A stretch of 64,000 nucleotides of DNA, taken from assembly GCA_037833965.1 (NCBI GenBank), contig AP031354.1, positions 31,474,001 through 31,538,000 of the forward strand. The letters are read 5' to 3'. Position 1 is the first letter of the stretch. Every line of letters begins with the position of its first letter. Position numbers and translations under genes: made by a program. Shown here in pieces: positions 50,767-62,400 of the stretch. The notes beneath the pieces were generated by a model. It had not been told where the DNA came from. It was given only the letters and a program-made list of their open reading frames with translations, and made no database searches. The DNA is from Marchantia polymorpha subsp. ruderalis. Taxonomy: Eukaryota; Streptophyta; Marchantiopsida; Marchantiales; Marchantiaceae.

Positions 50767-52877
50767 TTTCAGGTTGATTTTATCTTTCTAACTTTCAAAG
50801 AGAGCCATTCTATGGCTATTACCTCAAAAGAATTCTATCAATGAATACTACCACGATAAATAATCCTCTACACGTAGATCAGAACTGTGCACAAGACATT
50901 CTGTATGCACAGTGCCTGAAAAAATTTGGGGCAATATTAGTTGAATAATGAGCTAACTGCGCAAGGGCCTTACCCTTCAGGATCTAAGATCTGTCGTAGC
51001 TTTACGAAGAAAGGATCGAAGCGTATTCCGGACACGATGAACCCGACCAAGTAATGTTAGGACCATCAGCCCATGGGACTGATAAACGGCCCAGAATCCC
51101 ACGGATGTCTTTGACTATTATTGTCACGTGTGCAATGAAGAAATTAATAAAATGCAGATAAGCGTAGTCAGAATTTGTGTTCCCAAAGACGTAAAACGTC
51201 AGCTGGAAATGCATAGGTGCTACTTGTTCTTCTAAATATTCAGTTGTGTAAACCAGAATGGTTGCATGGAGTTCTTTATCTGAAGCGCTGGTTTTTTAAA
51301 CAAAAGGGCCCTAAGCACATTTTGCCTAGAATAGATAAGGGATGGGTGTATTTCCAATATCTCTACAATAATAATAATATTTTAAATTTGCTTTGTATAT
51401 ATTTATGAAATCACCACAATCAAATTATGCAACTGTTGTTCGACGTTTCCCCGTGAACGCTAGAGTTTACTTCGATGAAAATTAGACATAAAATATTGAC
51501 ACGAAACTTGTCACCAGTGCGACAGTGATGAACCTCGTAGAAAGTCGAGGTTCATCACTGTCGACGGGCTGAATTTAGTGACATCGCGCTTTGCATTTCA
51601 CATTTCTTTCACGAGTCAAGAATACAGTACTGTTACAAAAATCATTATTATTTCTAGTGGCCTGCTGTCTAATCAATTCCTTCCCTCCATGAGATATCTC
51701 TAACTTTCTGGCTCAGATTCAATGGCCAATACTTGGGAAAGCTGGACAGGACGCTGAAGGCATCCGGGAATTCCTAAATATATACTTTCCTCTCCGCAGA
51801 GCGATGGTTGGTTACATGTTTTGTGCAACTCGTTAATAATATCAACACGTCTACAATCAGAATTTTGTGACTGTAGATTATTTCCTGCGGTTTCCTTTCG
51901 AGTCATATGCATTACAATCTCACCTGATGCGCCAGGTAAGATAAGCCATTCTGCACGTTTGTTTTGTTCAATTCATGCAATTCCTCCCTGGACCTTAGTA
52001 GTCGAGTAACAAGCACCCACAAATTTTTTAGCCTTGAGTATATCATTGATTACCACATATTCTATCAACACTGACAAACAAAAGAAACAAACAAAATAGA
52101 CAGTTTAAAAGAAGAATTGTCAAGGATTGTGAGTAAATGAAATGTAATCTACAATATGAATGGATGAAATTGAATGACTTGATATTCATCCGATTGTCTT
52201 ATTTGAAGTTTATATAAGAAGATTGTGTGTAATATTTGGTATTGTACATTACCCTGAAGAGAGGCAATGGATCATTTATAAATAAAATTTCCTAATAAAC
52301 CAAGGTTAAGATTTCATATATAGCTTTGTTCGTGTTATGATTTAAATTTCTTATATGTTTAGTTAAATAACATGATAAAAGCGAATTGATGATACTCTAG
52401 ACATGTTCAAATTTAAAATCATCTTTCTCGTAATGCTCTCAGAGGTAATTCGCTTTCAACTTAAGAACAAAACTATGAGAATAAAATGCAATATGACCAG
52501 ATTCTTATTTATAAGTAACGGAATAATTACACAAACTTTGGTAATTGATCAAGCGATAATGTAAATGTATTACACGTGATATATTCTTTGATAATAGATC
52601 ATCATGTGTGATAGTTCTCCTTAAAATCTGATATCGACTTTTGTGCTCTAAATTCGATACTATAAGTGAATGGTTTGATGAGCAGATGTTTACATTGTGA
52701 GTAATTGAGGTTAAAAGTCGTCGGACGAGCTCAAATTAAAACTAAATTTTGATATGATGTACCTTCAGAGTTAACCGTGAATTTTTGAAATGTCATTTCA
52801 GAAGCACAACGAGTGCTGTATTTACGTAAAATACGTGACAAGTTGTAGATGGTTTTAGAAAGTTTAGAAAAGCACAG
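50767..52877. other. AT-rich intergenic DNA, no gene seen apart from the 51520 hairpin
   Basis: An ATG-initiated minus frame at 51700-51912 (70 residues, several Cys) has no recognised family. The remaining frames are low complexity. From about 52010 to 52870 the DNA is AT-rich and empty. Confidence 0.5.
51520..51563. repeat. Perfect 18-bp inverted repeat hairpin
   Basis: CGACAGTGATGAACCTCG at 51520-51537 is exactly reverse-complemented at 51546-51563, with an 8-nt loop. Short flanking complementarity (GTCAC near 51510 and GTGAC near 51578) could extend it. It sits outside any gene and has no poly-T tail that would suggest a Pol III terminator. Confidence 0.85.
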
Positions 52878-53526
52878 CCATTAGATCAAATTAAAGGTAC
52901 AAGTTGCTTCAAATGGTCTGATGCGCCGTTTATTGTTCCCGATATCGCCTGTCTCGACGCTGCTACCATAACATGTCTGTCTATTCGTGGTAGACGTGCT
53001 GATCCTAAAGAATTCGACGGGTGTGCGTTTCTGAAAACCTGGATGGTGCAGAGAATCAACAACCACGTGCACATCCTTCTGGATGAGCCCGATCTAGATG
53101 TGAATATTGTATTTTTCCACGGCTTGCAGATGCAGAAAGACTCAGACGCAGTGAGTGCGTACTGGAGAACATGGAAGATGAGAAACAGCGAAGAATGCTG
53201 GCAGTGGAGTTGCTCCCACGACTTCTCGTCCACGAGAAGAGGAATGTCAAAGTCAAGGTGCTCGCGGTAGCGTGCGAGGCCAGAGCAGACTTGAGTTAAG
53301 AAGACAAGGCAATGAAGCGACCGATGAGTATCTCATAGATGAAATTTCTGACTCAGATCCTCATATTCGACAGCGAAGGAGTCGGGCAAAAGGGAAGGAG
53401 TGCCAGTGGTTCTCGTTGGGCCTGACCTCGGCGGAATATTGATAAAGACATTTGTTCTGGAGGTAGAAAGGAGAGCAATCTTGCTCGGATGAGGAGGAAC
53501 TCGGCAAGTTCCTCCGCAATCTGGTG

Positions 53527-53558
53527 TGGCATAGAAGAATCGGTGTTCTTCTATGCCA
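53527..53558. repeat. 13-bp perfect inverted repeat inside the hydrolase relic
   Basis: TGGCATAGAAGAA (53527-53539) is reverse-complemented at 53546-53558 with a 6-nt loop. The right arm encodes the conserved FFYA.P segment. The left arm looks like a templated inverted copy placed at the point where the reading frame breaks. Confidence 0.85.
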
Positions 53559-53837
53559 TACCTCACTCTCGATCGAGGATTTTGGGACTGCCAACAACCG
53601 TGGATGAATTGGAGCGGAATCGGATGATCTTTCTGATGGAGTTGTTGAAAAATCACACAGCAAGAATGAATGAGGAATTCTCTCAATACAGATATCGGTC
53701 TAATGACTCGAAACCAAAGCGGGCAAGATTCACTTCATATGCGTTCCATGCCTTACATGAGACAAAATTGGTAAAAATGTTTCTCACACCAACTCTAACT
53801 AGAATCTCCTGAAGCTCTCATGTCTTTACGTTGGTTC

Positions 53838-53881
53838 TCTCTCTCTCTCTCCCTCTCTCCCTCTCTCCCTCCCTCCCTCCC
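53838..53881. repeat. CT/CCCT microsatellite
   Basis: (CT)n grades into CCCTCTCT and CCCT units between two fragments of the hydrolase relic. Its reverse gives an Arg/Glu-rich minus frame that is not a gene. Confidence 0.85.
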
Positions 53882-54193
53882 TTTGAGTATGTGCTTGATT
53901 GATATTGTCGATTTTTAGCACTCAGTTCCTCCTCTAATTCCTGCAGTGTTGCAGTTGTTGGCAGGGGGGACCGATATGTCCAGATAGTTGAGGAGGCATC
54001 CGCCATGGCGAACAATGACCTCTTTTACTACACAACAGCAAGCCACTACACGGTTTGTCAACCCCAAGATGAAATTTTCGACGAGCGTTCAATTGTTTGC
54101 GAAGCTAGTAATCTCCCGGGTGCAAGAGCGAAGAAGGAAGCCGATATCAACCTGTCAAACCCTAAACGAGTAAAACATCGATGGAAGCATTAG

Positions 54194-56630
54194 TCGGCGG
54201 CAAATTTTACGTTTAGCAAAGATCCATTGTATATATTGCCGATTCTTGCTTGTTGTTCTGTACATATGTACAAAAAGGTTGTGATCCGTGGACGAACTCA
54301 TAGTCTAGGAGGGATGGATTTATTAACTACAGTCAATATTCAAAACTGTCAGCAGAAAATACGTAAGATAGCTAGTCTAGGGCTTTCACCACTAAGGGCC
54401 AAGTATGTTCACATAGGCCTGTACACCTGATCATTTGGTCCGAAGGTACAATTTCCAGTTATAGATGCGATTTTTGGATACAGCTTAGGATTGATTTGTA
54501 AATTGGAGAATGACAGGATGAGCTTTAAATAGCTTCTCACTGACTGGATTTTGATTTTCTTCAGACAGCTGATAGCAAGGGCATAGATTTTATACTTTCA
54601 CACATGTAAGTATTAACCTCCATGGCTTGCCATCCAGTTGATCAATGGAATAGGTTTCTGAGAATCCATGTAACAACATCTCAACGAATTGAGGTAAATT
54701 TGTAAAATCAACTGAAATTCACTGAGTCCATTCGCATCGTAGGCTCATGACAGATCTAAACGTTGGAAAGTTCGAAATTTCTACAGTCTGGAACAGTATT
54801 TTATGGAGTAGAGTCATCTCTTTAACTATGTGACTGGAAAAATTTCGCCATAAAAAATTTCTTTCGAACAGTTATATAATTCGTGCAAAAACTACATTCA
54901 TAGTCCAAATCTATGATTTTAATTCAAATTCTACAGACCCTTATTGAACATATATACTGAATGGATATAAATGGCATACTGCAATATTCTATTACAAATT
55001 TGAAGTTGTGATAACCTATTAAGGTAAATGTCATATTATTGGCCTGTGAATTTTATATAATAAGCCATTGTTAAATGTAGTGCAAGTTATTTTTCGACTT
55101 TATAGGTGATGAAAAATTGAACAATATCACAATTATCTTATAATAATTTCACAAGTAAAATGACTGAATTATTTCATGAATTTAAATTTCAAAAAAAAAT
55201 AAAAAAAATGAATTTGACTCCCTCCATCCTCAACTTGGACAAACACTATAAAGTTCTAATGGACCCTATCATTGACCCATGTATCACCATTGCTACCTGT
55301 CTTTTATGAAACTGTCAAAGGAGAAAAAGCTGAACTGAGATAGTGCTCCAAATTGAAGACAACTTCAGTCTCCCGATACAGCACATTGGCTCATTACTCT
55401 GGCTCATACGGTAAACTCAAATTGGTCAGATGTACAGAGGTGCCTGTTGTGTACCAACCGAGACCAGAGAATTTATGATATTCAGATCTCAACTCCTTGG
55501 AGGCTGAGGAAGAAGGGAGACAAGACTTTGTAAATCCTTCAAACTGAGTTCAGACGAAGATAAGGACGGAGACATTGTCACCGTCTTTGGAACAATGAGG
55601 TCAATGCACGCCAGTTAGTTGACGAATCTTACACAAATGGTGTCAATGTCCGTCGTTGCCAACTTCAACGCCTTTCCTAATTACGATCAGATAAGAGTTC
55701 TGCGATTTTCAACCAGCAGAGTCAGAGAGAAGTTCACCATATCAACCAGAAAAAGATGTCCTATGCTTCTCGGGACAGGATTTTCCCGTGTCTAGCTGAT
55801 CTTTCATGTCCTCCGACACCTCGCTGCGCTCAGCATCGGGACCTTTCAAGCTGCGTAGGAACATCATCTTTGAACCATAGCAATTTTAGAACTACATGAA
55901 TTGGAATTGGGGGACAGCCTAGTGGAAAACAATAGGGTCACTAGAGTTCTTCAGTAAAAATTTCTTTCCTCTCTCGATCGGTTCCCAAGAGAATCGTTCA
56001 ATCTACCCACTGCGTCAGTGGCCAAGTCTGTGCGATTTGTGGATCAATGAAGGAGAGAATAAAACCAGAGAAGAACAATCACCTGCTGCAATTCGCACAT
56101 GTACGTTAGGAGCCGGAGAAGACGAGTGAGAGGGAGAACGATAAGGTGCTCGAGAGCGAGAACTCGAAGGTGGTTGAGACAAAGACCGTCGGTGATGTCC
56201 TCGAAGGTGATCTGAGGTGAGGACGATGGTCACAAACCGAAGCCCAATCTACGTTTTGTGTGGCACAAATCGAGATTGTTGGAAATAAATAAAGAGGTCT
56301 CGCAGCTCATGTGAAGAAGCTTCTACCATAATTTAATCCCAGAATGCGAAGAGGAATATGCGAAGAACAAATGTAACGGATACATATCTTTGAGTACGAA
56401 TGCAGAGACCATGAACATAAACGAGAATTGAGGTCCGATGCAGAATCTACAGAACAAGCACGTCAACGTTGAATGTCTCAGCTCATCGTGAGAGGAAGGT
56501 TTCCAGCTGCAAGATCTATGCTCCCACGTCCTGTGATTTCCCGCGTGAGCCCGCTACGTTTGCAAAGAAATGCAAACCGGGTGCAAATCAGAGCCATGTG
56601 AACTGAACCTGCGAACAGTGACAAATTCGA
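54194..56630. other. Intergenic DNA, no gene recognised
   Basis: From 54200 to 55210 the DNA is AT-rich and empty. From 55215 to 56620 it is GC-richer, with frames interrupted by stops on both strands, including a Ser/Pro/Arg-rich minus frame at 56015-56233 that begins at GTG. These could be remnants of a gene, but no domain is visible. Confidence 0.4.
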
Positions 56631-56669
56631 GCATTATTATTCAGTTTCCGAGCGTTCGCCGTGCGATGA

Positions 56670-56867
56670 TTTGAGCATGTTGAGTTGCATGGGTCTGATT
56701 TGTGGACCACATTCGATGCATCTGGAAACAGCGCCTGGAGCAAGCTCCGGATCCCCGTGGTGGCTCAGATGTCGCCCGCAGCAGGGCCTTGCGAAGTCTC
56801 TATCGAGCTCATCCACATGCACGGTTCAAACGCGATTGCATGGCTCACGAATATTGCTGTCGAATAA
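56670..56867 (+). other. Protein-like open frame, unrecognised, possibly decayed
   Basis: The frame from about 56670 to a TAA at 56867 has balanced amino-acid usage, including 'HGSDLWTTFDASGNSAWSKL' and 'CEVSIELIHMHGSNAIAW'. It lacks a convincing ATG, and a TGA lies upstream at about 56665. No family was recognised. It may be one exon of a lost gene. Confidence 0.25.
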
Positions 56868-57149
56868 CACCTCACGACGAGATTTTCGCGCCTTGTACGC
56901 TGATGAAATGGTATTCCAGCCCGCCAGCAGAGCTGCCCTCAGATGCCCCTAACCCGTACATGATCGTAATCCGACTACATTTCTATATTCAACGCTCATT
57001 TGGATTAATGAATCAGTGTGAGCACAAAGCTCGCAGCATAGTTTCTTCATGAATGTAATAGTTAATAGTTCGTTATTTCAGTTTTGAGAATCTTGGAATT
57101 TTTTTAAGCCAACACGTTCAAATTTATTTTTTTCTGTATGGATGTTAGA

Positions 57150-57500
57150 CATCGAACGCTCTGCAACCGTGGCCCATTTTTTTTGGTTGGAAATATTGGA
57201 CTATTCTCGAAGCCAGCCCCTTAGAGACTGGGAATCTGAGACCGCAATGACTTTGCATTTGCACGACATTAACTTTGCATCCCGAGAGTTCTTGAGAGAT
57301 TGGCCGTCGACAGGCGCCAATAAATTTTTCTAAGTGAATGTCACGAATCAAAAGCCCAGCTCCCGTGAACCATTTTTTGGTGGTAATCTTGGGATATACT
57401 CGAAGCTAGCCCATGGAGTTAGATACTGGGAAACTGAGACTGCAATGATTTTGTGTTATCACAATTTCCAGGATTTAGTTGCCGCCCGAGAGGCCAGAGA
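57150..57500. repeat. Diverged direct duplication of about 200 bp spacing
   Basis: The segment around 57176-57260 ('ggttggaaatattggacta', 'tctcgaagccagcccctta', 'ctgggaatctgagaccgca') is matched around 57375-57455 by the corresponding stretches 'ggtggtaatcttgggatat', 'ctcgaagctagcccatgga' and 'ctgggaaactgagactgca'. The two copies read as similar but diverged translations. No TIR or LTR structure was seen. Confidence 0.65.
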
Positions 57501-57599
57501 CAGACACGTGTCAATACATTGTGGGGAAATCTGCATGCATTTGGATGAATCTTACCAACCACTCCAATGCACCAACTTGTATCCAAAACTGATGCACTA

Positions 57600-59700
57600 A
57601 AACTGGTGCAGTCTTTTCCTTTCACGTTAATGTGAAAGTAAAAAGAATGACCTCTATGCATATTTTTACATTTTTGCATTCCCAATTAGGAAATACGATC
57701 ATGAATTCTAGATTGTGTCACATGTGATATGAATGACCATAACGTTCTTAGTAGTATCATGATATTTTTACTAAATTATGGATACAGTCCAATATGCGTG
57801 TATTACATTCTAGCTATTCAAATTCTTCTACCTTATCAAAAATTTCATATCATGGAAAGATGTACCCTTCCCATGTTATTATCACTCATACATAAGAAAT
57901 GAATATATCTTACATAATTTTACAATTTATATGTGTGAATATATATATATATATATATATTAAACACAACCATGTTAGTATTCTCAACATCAAGAATATT
58001 TCTTTTTGGATCAGCAAGTTAGATGATCTGTGTATTTCAACCATAAGCCTGACAGAAACAAGTTGTACGAAACGAAATACTTTGGTGAATAACAACATGT
58101 ACTATTTAAATGTTAGAAGAATTAGCTTTATACACCAAGAGAATATATCAAGGTTGTGAAAATTATTGGTACAATGAATGAAATGCAGATATATCATTCC
58201 TTTAGTTTTTATCAATAAATACAGGAAAAAAAATAATCGTAACTTAAATTTATTTTTAAAAATATTTTAAAAGAAAGACATTTATAAATTTACACAAATC
58301 TCAAGGGTAGCTAAGTTGACAAAAAATGTAATATTTTTCAAAAATAATTTTATAATAATAATATCCTTGTTCAAATATCTCTTTTAGAGTTAGTTGTTTG
58401 ATGATTTCATAATCATATCAAGCATGATAGTGATGCATTTCTTCTCATGTCTTTGTTAACTCTGTTTATGAGCTAACTAGAAAATTATATATCTGATTCT
58501 TTAGTTTTTTTTCAAAGATTATTGGTTTATTAACCTTTTATTGCTGTAAATAAATCAAAGATTCTCTTGTGTTTTCTTTTTGCTGAATTGAAATTTCAAA
58601 TTTTTCATATTACAATTTAACAAGTTGCTGTGATAAATATATTTAGATTTAATTCAAAAACTAATTTGGGATATCATTGCATGACATGTGTCATGATCAT
58701 ACATATCAGACATTGCAACATGTATTTTTTTATGCATACTAATGTTGATTGTGCATGAAATATGATGAATAAGTTCCAGCACTAATTTATCATTTATTTG
58801 TTATACAGAGATATTTTAACTCTTGGATAAACATATATTTCATCAACAAAATCATTTCAAATAACGAAATGTGGTTCAGTAAAGTAAACATTTACACAGC
58901 GGATACAATCATAGATAAGTCACATGGATTACCTTCTTCAAACTTTCGTTCAGGAATACACAAAGATAGCTTATTAAAATTCTTAATTCATCACTGATTG
59001 CTGCAATGAGTTATTTTTTATAATTATAGACTAGCTAAATCAACTACTCATGACGAAGTTACCCAATACCTGAGTTAAGTACACTATTTCACATAACCTT
59101 TTACTCCATACACATAAGAGTATAGGTTGTTGTAAAACTTCATTGGTAACATGCGTCAAACATCTCATCTTTGAATCAAGATTAATGAATCCACGTCACA
59201 CATACATGTAAACTGATGTAGTTTCATTCATAATAAGCTCAATGCTTTGGATACTACAAGCAAGTATTCACATAATTACAACTATATTGAAAAAAAATCA
59301 CGTGCAAATTGATAAGTAGTATGCGATAAGATTGTTCGCGTTTATGAGAGATGTGGCCATACAGTTCTCGGATGTTAGCATAGTGCATAGTCAGTCGTGA
59401 TGGCAGATGGTGAGGATATGAATTGACATTGATAGAGTGACTTTGATGACATAACATATACAATGGTTCCGACAAGTAATAAGAATTGGAAGTGTTTGGA
59501 GGTTCAATCTTAAGAGATAAATGTTACAGTGGAGATACTGTATCCTTGTAGAAATAGAACTATTTAAAAATATTTAGGACCCTGATGACTTTGCCTCTGA
59601 ATTTAAATCGATTCTAAGGTTTGTATTTCTAAAAAACCTTTTTTATGTTTGTTTGGCACGAATATTTTTTCCATAATTGATAATGACCATGATTTATAGG
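57600..59700. other. AT-rich intergenic DNA, no gene seen
   Basis: Strongly AT-rich, with an (AT)n run at about 57940-57960. Open frames at 57899-58159 and 59254-59475 are low complexity with no domain. Confidence 0.65.
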
Positions 59701-60019
59701 AGACGACTAGGGCCATACTCGTTTTTTTAACACAACACCCACTATATACATCAAAACACGCCTCTCCTCAAACCCAACTGCTAAACCGAGGTGTTACACG
59801 AGATAGTCGAGAGTATTAGAGGGGCGCGGCAGCCGTTTCGCGCGTTGCTGGGGCTTCGGCATGGTAATTAGACTGCAGGTTAGATCAACCCCGACCGTAT
59901 GCCTGTGGGCTGACGGCATACGGTCACCGTTGTGACGGTCTCTCCTTTGTCACCGTCGCGTGAAGTACTCAACCGTCGAGCTCGCACCCTCTAGAAGCCG
60001 TTCGATGCATTTGTTCAAC

Positions 60020-60365
60020 ATGAACTTCGATTCTCAGCGGTAAAGCGCTGGCTGCTCCGTAGCTGCTTTGTCGATTAGAGGGTTTAGGGTTCACAAGATT
60101 AGAATTCATGCACCCAGGTAGGGGGGTCATTCCTCAGACACGGCAGTCACTTCTGATAAGGATTCCACGGAATAATGAGGAAAATAAGCACCATCCCTGT
60201 GATGGAGACCTAGACATGCACGAGTATTATGCAATCACGTCTCGAAATCGACTCATCCTGTTCATAAACGCGATTAGATCGGTTTCAGGGACTAGCTGCC
60301 TACAGCTCCGTAGCTGACATTGTGCTCGAAATGTTGCAGCTTTACAGGACTAAAATTCATCCTGC
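60020..60365 (+). repeat. tRNA-like and directly repeated segments inside the TIR element
   Basis: A stretch near 60035-60065 ('TCTCAGCGGTAAAGCGC') resembles a tRNA D-arm/A box. The motif 'gctccgtagctg' followed by an 'a.attcatgc/cctg' block occurs twice (about 60053-60115 and 60306-60365). This could be a nested SINE or an internal tandem duplication. Confidence 0.3.
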
Positions 60366-60391
60366 CAGCTTCTGGTAAATTTCCATGGCCC

Positions 60392-60460
60392 CGACCAAGC
60401 CAAGCCTGCCGTGAAGTCATGGAAATTTCCATACCAAGCCTGCCGTGAAGTCACGGGAGA
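60392..60460. repeat. Short direct duplication
   Basis: The 20-bp unit 'ccaagcctgccgtgaagtca' occurs twice, about 34 bp apart, within the TIR-bounded element. Confidence 0.8.
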
Positions 60461-60866
60461 ATACGTTTATCTTGGGGTCGTAGCTCTTCCTTTCTTTCGA
60501 GAATTCTGCGATTCTTGTTAATTTTAATGGGATGGTGCTCCACTGACGGAGCGCTCGATTTTATCCAGAGATATTGGGATAAAATAGTCTACTTGGATTT
60601 TATTCAAAACTTGTACTGAAGAAAAACTGAAGATCCAAGACTATGAGCCCGGCACGAAGGCTCTTGGCTCGCACACCGTATGGGTTTAGGCTGATCCGCC
60701 ATCGCAAAGTGCATTCCAAGAAATGCGAGACGAACATTTTCTCCGGCTTCGCCTCGAAAACCCCAGTGACGGTGACCCACGAACGGTGTACGTATACCGT
60801 CAACCCGCGAAGTATACGGTCGGGGTTGATCTAGCCAAAAGTGTAATTAGCGGGCGTGGCCCTAAT

Positions 60867-62400
60867 CTAGCGTTAAAAAGCTCTTTGGAACGGAAAATGC
60901 TCTTTGTCATTACTGATACAAACCCAAATCGGCTTCTTACTATAAGGGGCTGCCGCCTTCGCCTAGGCGAGCTATCCGCCAAAGACTATATTGGCTAGAC
61001 AGTAGTTTTGAACTGGCAGTTACCGGGAGGGCATAATGAAGGGAACTGCTTGAAGAGGATGGGGCCACGAAGAGAGTACGGAAACCGTTAGATGCTCGAT
61101 CCTCCACTGTGCACGTGCTTAACACAGAGCGGTCATCCAACTTTATTGGAGGACCGCAATCTGTTAACCACGTGCAGGGGGGTTAAGGGTTCAAGCAAAG
61201 AACGGTTACCGTACCTTACAGGCTAGAGTCCTGATGTCCAAAGTTCGAACGCTGAGGAGTAAGCCAGCTCAAATTTGCCTTTCCATAATAAATGGAGTGG
61301 ATGCAGGTACCTAAGCCTAAACCCTGAGCCTAAGCTGACAAACGTAAAATGTCCATGAACTTTGGACACAGACTTTAACACCATCTCGACTTTATCTATG
61401 AACCCAATTGATGAGAAAGTTGTTGAAATCACTGGTTTTGCTAATAGTTCGTCATCTTTTACTTTAAAGTGTTCTCTGTTGATTGTAATTGACAAAGATG
61501 TGAACAATAATCAACGTGGTGCAAATTAAACTTCTTAAAGCAGGAGGTCAGATCTTCATCGATAGAAACAAATGGGGACTCGTCGTTTTAAAAAAACAGC
61601 CGCCACAATCCGTTATTAATGCACAAAGTGCATTAACTACAAAATGCAAATGATCTTAAATGTACGTTCAGAGGTTGAATGGTGATCACCCCTCATTTAT
61701 GAGAGAGTTAAATATTCCAATGGAACTTCAGCCATTGCGTAGATGAACATCCAACGTATGTGCATGAATCGTTGATTAACAAATAGAAGTGTTGAGTAAG
61801 AGATTTACGTTTATTCACACTCAAGAATTTCGCGTATCTAATTTTATATCCAGTTGACCAAGAGATACAACAGTCATCCAAGAAAGAATTTGACCAAAAT
61901 GCAATAATGAAATATTATTCCAAAACGAAATAGCTCAATAGATATGGTGATATGATAATTACAGGTGAAAAAAAAGAATTTGTAATGATCAAAACATGAT
62001 AGGTCTATGCACCGCTATCTTGACATCGTCAAACACAGATACACATGGAAAGACGTTGAGAATTAAAAACACATATTTCTTTACAAATAATCTGTACATG
62101 AATATGTAGTTTTCTCCTCAATATTCTTCTCACATACAAGAATGAGATGGCAAGTTTTATTCCCGCAATACGACGTCAGAAAGATGAATAAATAAAGTTG
62201 AAGAAGTCCTAACGATAACAGTAAAAGTTGCAAAATGAATGTCGAAGAAGAAAATGCATCATTCCGAACCAATTTTATTATATATTTTCCCCCCTCATAA
62301 AAGCGACCAAAAGATGAACGGTTGATATGTGAGAAATAGGTATTATCTTATACTTCTACAGCCACTGCAATAAATGTTAACTAAGTGTTAACTGCAATGC
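60867..62400. other. Intergenic DNA, no gene recognised
   Basis: From 60867 to 61260 the DNA is GC-richer, with a weak T-arm-like 'AAGTTCGAACGC' at about 61240. From 61500 to 62400 it is AT-rich. A 9-bp hairpin (TTAATGCAC / GTGCATTAA) is at 61616-61636, and a repeated 'tgcaataaatgttaact' is near 62367 and 62399. No coding region is supported. Confidence 0.5.

Larger units (their letters stand above)
52878..54193 (+). pseudogene. SERAC1-like alpha/beta-hydrolase pseudogene
   Basis: Successive plus-strand fragments follow the order of SERAC1-like serine hydrolases. At 52878-53190 one frame gives 'DEPDLDVNIVFFHGLQ', the oxyanion-side HGL motif, then 'YWRTWKMRNSEECW'. A +1 shift then gives 'AVELLPRLLVHEKRNVKV' to a stop at 53298. 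Frame 53400-53490 gives 'VPVVLVGPDLGGILIKTF', where the nucleophile elbow GHSxGG has become GPDLGG, so the catalytic Ser is lost. Frame 53489-53812 gives 'SVFFYAIPHSRSR' and 'NHTARMNEEFSQ'. Frame 53949-54193 gives 'VEEASAMANNDLFYY' and 'SHYTVCQP', which keeps the family's terminal His motif. At least two frameshifts, stops and the lost Ser argue for a pseudogene. A short spliced inactive protein is less likely. A CT tract lies between the last two pieces. Confidence 0.65.
59852..60866. mobile_element. About 1-kb element with long imperfect terminal inverted repeats
   Basis: TAGATCAACCCCGACCGTAT at 59881-59900 is exactly reverse-complemented at 60814-60833. Similarity continues both inward (CACCGTT...CACCGTC motifs) and outward (a shared TAATTA block and a GGGC-like end), giving imperfect arms of roughly 90 bp. 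The left arm also holds an internal 11-bp palindrome (GACCGTATGCC at 59893-59903 with GGCATACGGTC at 59915-59925). The block is much GC-richer than its surroundings and has no coding capacity. Long TIRs suggest a MULE-type non-autonomous element, but no 9-bp target duplication was found, so an inverted duplication is the alternative. Confidence 0.6.

Noticed and set aside
60643-60834. 63-codon frame reading 'CTYTVNPRSIRSGLI'
   Set aside because: It reads through the right arm of the inverted-repeat element and has no coding signature.
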